Assembly (NCBI GenBank): GCA_039908285.1
Contig: JAMOBE010000140.1
Span: 1 to 7,015, forward strand
DNA length: 7,015 bases
Direction of reading: 5' to 3'
DNA from: JAMOBE01 sp039908285
GTDB lineage: Bacteria > Pseudomonadota > Alphaproteobacteria > Rhodospirillales > Rhodospirillaceae
Below the pieces are notes generated by a model, which was given only the letters and a program-made list of their open reading frames with translations, was not told the origin of the DNA and ran no database searches. The position numbers and the translations under genes were made by a program. This document shows, one piece after another, positions 1 to 5,216 of this stretch (position 1 is its first letter; every line of letters starts with the position of its first letter).

Positions 1-164
1 CTTGCCGACATCGCCGGCGAGCCCATGATCGTCCACGTCTGGCGGCGGGCCGTGGCCGCGGACATCGGTCCGGTGGTGGTGGCCTGCGCCGAGGGCGCCA
101 TCGCCGAGGCCGTGCGGCGGGCCGGCGGCCTGGCGCGGCTGACCCGTCCCGACCATCCCACCGG
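1..164 (+). pseudogene. kdsB: kdsB fragment, fold-back copy on the plus strand
   Basis: Frame 1 of the plus strand encodes LADIAGEPMIVHVWRRAVAA, then DIGPVVVACAEGAIAEAVRR and AGGLARLTRPDHPTG. This is KdsB from about residue 20 to about residue 75, ending in the family's TRPDHP(S/T)G motif. It has no start codon inside the window, and KdsB similarity stops at about 164, where the sequence turns into the reverse complement of the gene's own beginning. It therefore carries the part of kdsB missing from the minus-strand copy. Together the two pieces rebuild about 75 contiguous residues of one gene. It is either an assembly or amplification chimera or a true inverted duplication; it is not an independent gene. 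Confidence 0.75.
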
Positions 165-233
165 ACCGATGTCCGCGGCCACGGCCCGCCGCCAGACGTG
201 GACGATCATGGGCTCGCCGGCGATGTCGGCAAG
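1..233. repeat. perfect 76-bp inverted repeat within kdsB (fold-back)
   Basis: Bases 1-76 are the exact reverse complement of 158-233 (position p pairs with 234-p), with an 81-base spacer at 77-157. Pairing fails at once inside the arms: T77 faces C157. The outer end is set by the start of the window, so the arms may be longer. At the turn, CCACCGG (158-164) fits both the forward kdsB reading (Pro-Thr-Gly) and the reversed copy, which is a 7-base microhomology. Confidence 0.95.
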
Positions 234-293
234 CGGCTTTCCGGGCAGGCGGGTGGAGGCCATGCGGGCGGGAACGACGACGATGGGAGTCAC
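158..293 (-). CDS. kdsB: 3-deoxy-manno-octulosonate cytidylyltransferase, N-terminal part only
   Basis: KdsB joins Kdo to CMP using CTP, activating Kdo in the cytoplasm for lipopolysaccharide inner-core synthesis. Read from a GTG at 293, the minus strand encodes VTPIVVVPARMASTRLPGKP and then LADIAGEPMIVHVWRR. This is the conserved nucleotide-binding start of the family (PAR-x-x-STRLPGKPL, then G-x-PMI-x-HV), which is normally about 250 residues long. Only about 45 residues are in natural order here. At 158 the minus strand leaves the family sequence because the DNA folds back. The true continuation (VVVACAEGAIAEAVRRAGG and onward) appears on the plus strand at 74-164. The GTG start fits the usual MTPI beginning, but no strong Shine-Dalgarno precedes it; an in-frame TTG lies 33 bases upstream. 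The identity is confident; completeness and local structure are not. Confidence 0.85.
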
Positions 294-329
294 GGCGGCA
301 CCATGGCAATCGGGTGAACCTATCAATAG

Positions 330-447
330 CCCTCTCCCCCCCCCTTCCGGGGGGAGCGGGTTGGGTGAGGGGGGCGCGAAGCTCCCGAAATGGTGCCGGT
401 TGCCCCACCCCCTCACCCCGACCCTCTCCCCCTCGAGGGGGAGAGGG
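330..447. repeat. paired inverted hairpin element (BIME-like), intergenic
   Basis: This 118-bp element fills most of the gap between the kinase gene and kdsB. On the right is a perfect 26-bp palindrome at 422-447 (CCCTCTCCCCC, TCGA centre, GGGGGAGAGGG). On the left, at 330-356, is a similar hairpin with a nine-C run and a TTCC centre. Beside each hairpin is a purine/pyrimidine tract, GGGTTGGGTGAGGGGGGC at 358-375 and its approximate reverse complement at about 402-424, so two units of about 45 bp face each other across a centre of about 26 bp. The same plan occurs at 4667-4824. The hairpins could end or stabilise the kinase transcript, but no T-run follows, so that role is inference. Confidence 0.8.
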
Positions 448-473
448 AGTGAATAGCCCAAGGCTCCCGATGA

Positions 474-2960
474 TCAAAGCCGGACAAGCGCCGCGACGGT
501 CGAGCGCAGGTGGTCGGGATCGCAGGGCTTGTGCATGATGGCGCAGTCCCGGCTGCGGATGACCTCGGCCAGGGCCGGATCGACGTCGCCGGTCTGGATG
601 ATGGCCGGGGCATGGCGGCCGATGGCGGCGCGCACCCGCTCCACCACGTCGAGGCCGCTGACGGCCCCGGGCAGCCGATAGTCGCTGAGGATGATGTCCG
701 GCACCACCCCGGCACCGGCCAGTTGCTCCTCCACCGACACGCCGGTGGGCAGGGCGATGATCCGGGCCCCAGCGTCCTCGAACAGCATGCTCATGGCCTC
801 GCGCTGCGCCCGGTCGTCCTCCACCAGCAGAATCGTCGCCCCGGTCAGGCCCCCGCCGGTCGAGACCGTGATCGGGTCCTCGGCGCACGGCACCACGGAC
901 GCCAGCGGCAGCTTCACCGAGAACACGGTCCCCCGGCCCGGACGGGAGGCGACGTCGATGCCATGGCCCAGCAGGCGGGTCATTCGCGCCACCACCGCCA
1001 GACCGAGGCCAAGCCCCTTGGTGCGGTCCCGCTCGGGGTTGCCGACCTGGTAGAAGTCCTCGAAGATCATCGAGATCCTGTCCGGAGGAATGCCAGTTCC
1101 CGTATCCCAGACCTGGATCAGCACGTTGCTGGCGCGCCGGCGGGTGGCCAGCAGCACGCCTCCCCGCTCCGTGTAGCGCAAGGCGTTGACCATCAGATTG
1201 CGCACGATGCGTTCAAGCAGCACCGGGTCGGTGTTGACGGGCCAATCGGTGATGCGGGTGGTGAGCTTCAGGCCCTTGGCCTCCGCCTCGGCCGCGCCGT
1301 CGGCGGCGATGCGGGAGAGGATGTCGCTGACCATCACCGTGGTGACCGCCGGGCGGACCGCCCCCGCCTCCAGCGCCGAAACGTCCATCAGCGTGGCGAG
1401 CAGGGTCTCGCTGGCCTCCAGGCTTCGCGCCATGCGGGCGGCGATGTCCTTCTGTTTCGGCGTGGTCAGGTGCTTTTCCAGCAGGCTCTGGAACACACGC
1501 TGGGCCTGGAGCGGCTGGCGCAGGTCGTGACTGGCGGCGGCCAGGAACTGGGTCTTGGACTGGGTGGCGCGCTCGGCTTCCAGCCTGGCGCGGCGGAGGG
1601 TCTCCTCGATCTGTCGTCGCCTGGTGACGTCGCGGCCAACACACAGCACCGCGGCCGGAGCGCCGTCGTCTCCCGGCATCGCCGTCAGCTTCCACTCGAA
1701 GGAACAGGCGAAACCAGTATCCATCGTGCGCGACTGCCCGTCGGCGAGCACGGCCCGAATCTCCGTCTCCAGGGGAGCGATCTCGATCGAGGAAAAGCCC
1801 TGGGCACCGCCGGAGACGCCCAATACCACCGCCGCCGCTGGATTGGCGAAGGCGAACTGCATGGCGTTGTCCACCAGGAATGTAATGTCCGGCGACGCAG
1901 CGAGGATAACGTCAAGGGTTCTGGCATGGTTATGCACCTGCCGGTTGGAGACCTCGAGATCGGCGGTGCGCTCCTCGACTCGTTGCTCCAGGGTATCCTT
2001 CGCCTGCTCTTCGTCACGGATGCGCCGTACCACCATCCAGGCCAGGATGCCCAGCACGCAGAAAATGCTCCCCACCAGGGTGGCGGAATAGATGACGCTG
2101 TTCCACCAGGCGCGTAGCGCCCCGGCACGGGTGACGCCGGCGATGACGATCAGCGGCAATCCCTCGACGCGGCGGAAGGAAATGATCCGCCGCTGCCCAT
2201 CGAGCGGGCAGACGCCCTCGAAAGTCCCGGAGGGCGCGCCAGACAGACGAGCGAACAGATCCGACCCGGCCAGGGACGTTTCCACCTTGTCATCGGACAC
2301 CTGGGAACTCATGACCAGGGCACCATCGTGCCTGACGATCGCCAGCATGGTCGCATCGCCGAAGCGGACGCCCTGATACGCGCGCTCGAAATACGGGGCG
2401 TATATGGCGGCCACCACGACTCCGCCGAAGCTGCCGTCGGGGTTGGAAATCCGCCGGCTGATGGTGAAAATTCTTTGGCCGGTGACCCGGCCCGCCAGCG
2501 CCCGACCAACGTGGAAGACCACTCCATCGCGGTGAAGAACGAAGTGCTCGCGATCGGCAATGTTGATCCTGGGAACCGGGCCGACCCTCGACGTCGTCAC
2601 CAGGTCGCCCCGGACATCGAACACGCTGACGGTGCCCACATGGTCCAGCCGGCTGGACACGGCGACGAGTTTCTCCCGATTCTCGACCGACGCTCCGAAC
2701 GTGTCGATGGTCTCGGCGGCGAAGAGGTCCAGCACCGCCAGCAGCACCACATCGGCGGTGTGAATGGTCCGTATGACATGCTGCTCCAGGAGCAGGGCAA
2801 CGTCATGAGTACCCGCCTCGGACACACGAATTTCGTGAAGGTAGAGGCCTCTTTTCGCATAGGCCAAGGCAAGCGTGCCGATAATCATGAACGCGAGAAC
2901 CAGCGCCGCGACCAAGGTCGCGGGACGAACCGACTTTCCACGAAGCGCCTTCAACGCCAT
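474..2960 (-). CDS. hybrid sensor histidine kinase (Cache-like sensor, PAS, HisKA, HATPase, receiver)
   Basis: This is an 828-residue inner-membrane hybrid kinase. TM1 is at about 14-35 and TM2 at about 285-311. They enclose a periplasmic domain of about 250 residues typical of double Cache sensors (ISRRISNPDGSFGGVVVAAI). Next come a coiled coil (about 315-345), a PAS-like domain (about 346-450), HisKA with H-box ASHDLRQPLQ (phospho-His478), and an ATPase domain with N-box N588/N592, G1 DTGTG (D619) and G2 GLGLGL (649-654). A C-terminal receiver (about 708-826) has D715/D716, phospho-acceptor D760, T790 and K811. All catalytic residues are present. The ATG at 2960 is chosen because GGGGGAAG precedes it and the protein then begins just before TM1. 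An upstream in-frame start at 3056 would overlap the previous gene and add 32 charged residues. It probably shares an operon with the secreted-protein gene ending at 2996. The signal and target are unknown, and the receiver has no output domain. Confidence 0.92.
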   Translation of the reverse strand: MALKALRGKSVRPATLVAALVLAFMIIGTLALAYAKRGLYLHEIRVSEAGTHDVALLLEQHVIRTIHTADVVLLAVLDLFAAETIDTFGASVENREKLVAVSSRLDHVGTVSVFDVRGDLVTTSRVGPVPRINIADREHFVLHRDGVVFHVGRALAGRVTGQRIFTISRRISNPDGSFGGVVVAAIYAPYFERAYQGVRFGDATMLAIVRHDGALVMSSQVSDDKVETSLAGSDLFARLSGAPSGTFEGVCPLDGQRRIISFRRVEGLPLIVIAGVTRAGALRAWWNSVIYSATLVGSIFCVLGILAWMVVRRIRDEEQAKDTLEQRVEERTADLEVSNRQVHNHARTLDVILAASPDITFLVDNAMQFAFANPAAAVVLGVSGGAQGFSSIEIAPLETEIRAVLADGQSRTMDTGFACSFEWKLTAMPGDDGAPAAVLCVGRDVTRRRQIEETLRRARLEAERATQSKTQFLAAASHDLRQPLQAQRVFQSLLEKHLTTPKQKDIAARMARSLEASETLLATLMDVSALEAGAVRPAVTTVMVSDILSRIAADGAAEAEAKGLKLTTRITDWPVNTDPVLLERIVRNLMVNALRYTERGGVLLATRRRASNVLIQVWDTGTGIPPDRISMIFEDFYQVGNPERDRTKGLGLGLAVVARMTRLLGHGIDVASRPGRGTVFSVKLPLASVVPCAEDPITVSTGGGLTGATILLVEDDRAQREAMSMLFEDAGARIIALPTGVSVEEQLAGAGVVPDIILSDYRLPGAVSGLDVVERVRAAIGRHAPAIIQTGDVDPALAEVIRSRDCAIMHKPCDPDHLRSTVAALVRL

Positions 2961-2995
2961 TTCTTCCCCCGCATTCTGCGTAGAGAGACACCAGC

Positions 2996-3535
2996 CTATT
3001 TCCCGTTTCCGGTCTTTGCGGTCGCCTTCTTCCCCGTATTTTTCGCCGTCCCGCAAACGCCGATGCCGTGAGTCGCGGCGAAGGACTGCGCCGTCGCCAC
3101 TTCGGTAAGCCTGACCGGCTCGATCTTGTCCAGCGCGTCGAACAGGACCAGGGTGTCACCGCAGAATCCCGGTGTGGTCCGGCTGCGGGCCGAGGCGTCG
3201 TTGGCCAGCCTGGTGACGAACTGGTTCATCTGGTTTTCGGCGGAGCGGCCATACTGGCGCTTGAATACCGCCTTCATGGTCTGTCCCGACTCGGCCAGTT
3301 GCGGCGAGAACTTTTGAACGAACGCGTTGTAGCGGTCCCTCTGTTCGCACGTCAGAGCCGCAACCATGAGCTGGGTCTGCACGACCCGAGCGTTCAACGC
3401 CGGCTGCTCGGCGGGCTGGGCACAGAGCGGTGCGGCCCTGGCGTTCGTTCCAATGGACATAAGAACCATAACCATGGAGGGAATAATTATGCCGAAACCC
3501 CTGAAAGTGTTGGATTCTGGTCGTTTCATTCCCAT
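2996..3535 (-). CDS. secreted four-cysteine protein of unknown function
   Basis: This is a 179-residue protein whose family I do not recognise. It opens with a Sec-type signal peptide: basic start MGMKRPES, hydrophobic stretch at about 14-28, and likely cleavage after ANA-type residues NARA near 34-35. The mature part is mostly helical in composition, with four cysteines (C38, C63, C125, C161) that could form two disulfides in the periplasm, and a Lys/Gly-rich tail (KNTGKKATAKTGNGK). The ATG at 3535 is chosen because GAGGGTGA lies a few bases upstream; a GTG at 3550 and an ATG at 3529 are alternatives. It ends (TAG) 35 bases before the kinase start on the same strand, so the two are probably co-transcribed. 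It is transcribed divergently from the cytochrome gene. Inference: it may be a periplasmic partner of the kinase's sensor domain. Confidence 0.8.
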   Translation of the reverse strand: MGMKRPESNTFRGFGIIIPSMVMVLMSIGTNARAAPLCAQPAEQPALNARVVQTQLMVAALTCEQRDRYNAFVQKFSPQLAESGQTMKAVFKRQYGRSAENQMNQFVTRLANDASARSRTTPGFCGDTLVLFDALDKIEPVRLTEVATAQSFAATHGIGVCGTAKNTGKKATAKTGNGK

Positions 3536-3562
3536 GTTGTTCACCCTCACGAATTACCTGCT

Positions 3563-3582
3563 AAACTATCCCGCAATAGTTT
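3563..3582. promoter_or_regulatory. inverted repeat in the divergent control region, possible operator
   Basis: AAACTAT (3563-3569) and ATAGTTT (3576-3582) form a perfect 7-bp inverted repeat around CCCGCA. A third half-site, AACTAT, lies at 3591-3596 in the same orientation as the first and 27 bases from it. The site is 28-47 bases upstream of the secreted-protein start, where a regulator could act on the minus-strand promoter. The surrounding 3551-3640 is unusually A/T-rich for this window. GATAAT at 3622-3627 resembles a -10 box, but no matching -35 box was found, so no promoter is called. The rest of 3536-3732 shows nothing else clear. Confidence 0.4.
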
Positions 3583-3732
3583 CCGCCACTAACTATGGCG
3601 CATCCAGATCCACCAGCGCAAGATAATTACCGGGGGTTATGACGGCGGTAGACCAGGTCCGAAAGACGCTTGACCGGCGGGGCGTTGCGATTGCACCCTT
3701 GCGGCCGGATGCGACAGAAGGGGGAGGTCGTC

Positions 3733-4557
3733 ATGAAGAGTGGACACGTCATGGGATCGGCGCTGGTGGGGGCCCTGGCCCTGGCCCTGGCGGCTGGGGC
3801 GGCGGCGCAGAGCCCGCCCTACGACGGCTGGTACGGTGGCAGTCCCTATGGGGCCGGACCCTACGGAGTCGGTCCCTACGGTGGCGCTCCCGCCGAGTGG
3901 GACTACTACGACCGCAATTACGGACCCGGCTGGGGTCCCGGCCCGGAGGGGCCGGACGGTCCTCCGTATGGTCCGCCGCCGGGCTATTATCCCTTCTCCG
4001 ACGGCGGCGCCTGGCGGCCTGGACCGCCCCAGGGAGCGTTGCCAATGCGCATGCGCGACCGACCGGAGGGTGGTCCCGGCCCGGGTCCCTGTCGCGACAG
4101 CGGCAACGGCAGTGGTTCATCCGACGCGTCCCAGGCCGGACAGCCCGCCCGCAAAGGCGCCGGCCCCGGGGGCGGAATGGTGCGTCACTTCCAGGTCGTG
4201 CGCTGGGGACTGCCGGAACAGTACCGCGCCATGGAGAACCCCTACGCGCCGACCACGGCGGCGATGACCGAGGCGACCCGACTCTACGCCGAGAACTGCG
4301 CCACCTGTCATGGCGAGTCGGGAGTCGGCGATGGCAGCGGCGCCGCCGCCCTGACGCCGCGACCGGCCAACCTGCGCATGGCCGCCCGCTCGCCCATCGC
4401 CAGCGACGGCTACCTGTTCTGGACCATCACCGAGGGCGGCGAGCAGCTCGGCACCGGCATGCGCGCCTTCAAGGGCAAGCTGACGGACGAGCAGATCTGG
4501 AAGGTTATCCTCTATCTGCGCGCCGGCCTTCCCCGGAACCGCCCCACCGGCGGATGA
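3733..4557 (+). CDS. exported class I c-type cytochrome with Gly/Pro/Tyr-rich N-terminal linker
   Basis: This is a 274-residue exported monohaem cytochrome. It has a signal peptide (MKSGH, hydrophobic 7-25, cleavage around AGAAA-QS). Residues about 28-150 are low complexity, rich in Gly, Pro and Tyr, with PYG units (SPYGAGPYGVGPYGG). The C-terminal domain (about 175-268) is a compact class I cytochrome c. It has haem-binding CATCH (C189, C192, H193), a PRPANLR segment, a TEGGEQLGTGM segment with likely axial Met243, and the final helix TDEQIWKVILYLR. It should carry electrons in the periplasm or on a membrane; its partners are not identifiable here. The ATG at 3733 is chosen because GGAGGT lies 4 bases upstream and it begins the signal peptide; an in-frame ATG at 3670 would give an improbable leader. 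It is divergent from the secreted-protein and kinase operon and is followed by a palindromic element. A lone C120 in the linker is unusual. Confidence 0.9.
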   Translation: MKSGHVMGSALVGALALALAAGAAAQSPPYDGWYGGSPYGAGPYGVGPYGGAPAEWDYYDRNYGPGWGPGPEGPDGPPYGPPPGYYPFSDGGAWRPGPPQGALPMRMRDRPEGGPGPGPCRDSGNGSGSSDASQAGQPARKGAGPGGGMVRHFQVVRWGLPEQYRAMENPYAPTTAAMTEATRLYAENCATCHGESGVGDGSGAAALTPRPANLRMAARSPIASDGYLFWTITEGGEQLGTGMRAFKGKLTDEQIWKVILYLRAGLPRNRPTGG

Positions 4558-4659
4558 AATCCCACCCCCTCTCCCCCGTCATGGGGGGCTACCGTATGCA
4601 CGCAAGTCGGACAAACTGGGCTGTAGAATGTTCGCTGTAGAAACCATCCGTTTCCCGCA

Positions 4660-4689
4660 AAAAAAGCCCTCCCCCTTGATGGGGGAGGG
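4660..4689 (-). terminator. intrinsic terminator on the minus strand, inside the repeat element
   Basis: On the minus strand, CCCTCCCCC and GGGGGAGGG form a 9-bp stem (4667-4675 with 4681-4689) around a five-base loop and are followed by GC and a run of seven T (A-run at 4659-4665 on the plus strand). This is a textbook intrinsic terminator. The nearest gene reading towards it is the TPR gene ending at 5197, about 500 bases away. Confidence 0.6.
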
Positions 4690-4801
4690 TTGGGTGGGGG
4701 TGATGGTGCCGCACGTAGGTGCATCGGTATGCGCCAAAGTATTCAGCTTTTGTGCGAACATACTTCTGTCTGTGCGCGCTTCGCTGCCACCCCCACCCAA
4801 A

Positions 4802-4824
4802 CCCTCCCCCATCGAGGGGGAGGG
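4802..4824 (+). terminator. GC hairpin, possible plus-strand terminator of the cytochrome gene
   Basis: CCCTCCCCC (4802-4810) and GGGGGAGGG (4816-4824) pair around ATCGA, and are followed by CTTAAGTTTG, a weak T-containing tail. It is the mirror partner of the 4667-4689 hairpin within the same element. A terminator role is plausible but the T-run is poor. Confidence 0.35.
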
Positions 4825-4884
4825 CTTAAGTTTGCTGGAGACTTGTGTGCATACGATAGGTCATGGGGGGGAGAGGGCACATTG

Positions 4885-4934
4885 CCATCAGCCCAGTTCG
4901 ATCCCAGCCCGCCTGGCCTGATGGTGCTGTTTTT
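4885..4934 (+). terminator. stem-loop followed by five T, possible terminator or leader attenuator
   Basis: CCATCAG (4885-4891) pairs with CTGATGG (4918-4924). After one C-C mismatch, CCAG (4893-4896) pairs with CTGG (4913-4916), leaving a 16-base loop. TTTTT follows at 4930-4934 after a five-base gap. It lies just outside the palindromic element and about 50 bases before the small membrane-protein gene, so it could end upstream transcription or act in that gene's leader. Confidence 0.35.
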
Positions 4935-4984
4935 CGGTTCTTCGACGTATCAGGTGAAAACGGGGTTACCCAGGAGTCCCCATC

Positions 4985-5188
4985 ATGAGTACGATCCAGA
5001 GTGAGGTTTTCGAAGCGTTCCGCGCCATCGACGTTCCCGAAGACAAGGCTCTCCGGGCCGCGACCGCACTCAGCAAGCGCGATGACGACGTGTCGTCCCT
5101 GAAGGCCGACATGCTTGTCATGAAGTGGATGATGGGGTTCATTCTGGCATTCCAGGTTGCCATTTTCGCCAAACTGTTCCTTCACTGA
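4985..5188 (+). CDS. 67-residue single-pass membrane protein, DUF1640/coiled-coil-like
   Basis: This small protein begins MSTIQSEVFEAFRAIDVPED. It has a predicted helical, charged N-terminal part (about 5-45, including KALRAATALSKRDDDVSSLK), then one hydrophobic segment (about 47-66, MKWMMGFILAFQVAIFAKLF) reaching almost to the C-terminus. This layout resembles the small bacterial DUF1640-type proteins (short coiled coil plus C-terminal membrane anchor) seen widely in alphaproteobacteria; that assignment is from memory of the pattern, and the function is unknown. The start is well supported by AGGAG at 4972-4976, eight bases before the ATG. It stands alone between the palindromic element and the convergent TPR gene, whose stop is only eight bases beyond its own. 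It is probably anchored in the inner membrane with its helix in the cytoplasm. Confidence 0.75.
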   Translation: MSTIQSEVFEAFRAIDVPEDKALRAATALSKRDDDVSSLKADMLVMKWMMGFILAFQVAIFAKLFLH

Positions 5189-5195
5189 GATCAGT

Positions 5196-5216
5196 ATTAC
5201 AGGGACACTGTCACCG
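5196..5216. other. GGGACACTGTCACC motif, possible transposon-end or REP-like remnant
   Basis: ATTACAGGGACACTGTCACC overlaps the last codons and stop of the TPR gene. Its core GGGACACTGTCACC is nearly self-complementary. It resembles, from memory, the 'GGTGACAGTGTCCC' sequences often found beside REP-associated (RAYT-type) transposases. No transposase is present here, so this is only a possible remnant. Confidence 0.3.

Larger units (their letters stand above)
4567..4877. mobile_element. 311-bp MITE-like palindromic element without a coding region
   Basis: The outer ends match inverted: CCCTCTCCCCC (4567-4577) with GGGGGAGAGGG (4867-4877), and CTACCGTATGCACGCAAGTC (4589-4608) with its reverse complement at 4840-4859 (18 of 20). 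Nested inside are hairpins 4667-4689 and 4802-4824, which face each other across GGGTTGGGTGGGGGTG (4687-4702) and CACCCCCACCCAAACCC (4788-4804). The centre (about 4703-4787) is unique. I find no credible gene. Positions 4586-4688 recur at 6912-7015 with about 90% identity, so at least this module is dispersed. No target-site duplication was identified. It could instead be a compound of REP-like units rather than one transposable unit. Confidence 0.65.

Noticed and set aside
25..456. Plus-strand frame read as a single 143-residue protein
   Set aside because: It is a composite of the kdsB fold-back fragment, the reverse complement of kdsB and the hairpin element. Only the first part (to about 164) has meaning.
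510..2117. Long open frame on the plus strand opposite the kinase
   Set aside because: It is antisense to a gene with complete kinase and receiver motifs. Its product is Gly/His/Arg/Gln-rich with no domain, as expected for a mirror frame in high-GC DNA.
2961..3056. In-frame extension of the kinase by 32 residues to a start at 3056
   Set aside because: It would overlap the secreted-protein gene by about 60 bases and add a highly charged leader before TM1. The ATG at 2960 has its own purine-rich ribosome site.
2328..3071. Plus-strand open frame of 247 residues
   Set aside because: It is antisense to the kinase sensor domain and the end of the secreted-protein gene, has no recognisable domain and low-quality composition.
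3670..3698. TTGACC as a -35 box for the cytochrome gene
   Set aside because: No acceptable -10 hexamer lies 16-18 bases downstream; the sequence there is GC-rich.
3639..4640. Plus-strand frame of 333 residues overlapping the cytochrome gene
   Set aside because: It is Arg/Pro/Gly-rich and out of frame with the CATCH-containing cytochrome, which has a signal peptide and ribosome site. It runs on into the repeat element.
4567..4877. CRISPR-like repeat array
   Set aside because: The repeats are inverted pairs of GC hairpins, not regularly spaced direct repeats with unique spacers, and no cas gene is present.
4628..4921. Short open frames within the palindromic element
   Set aside because: They arise from the CCC/GGG hairpins, have no ribosome site or recognisable domain, and cross the repeat boundaries.
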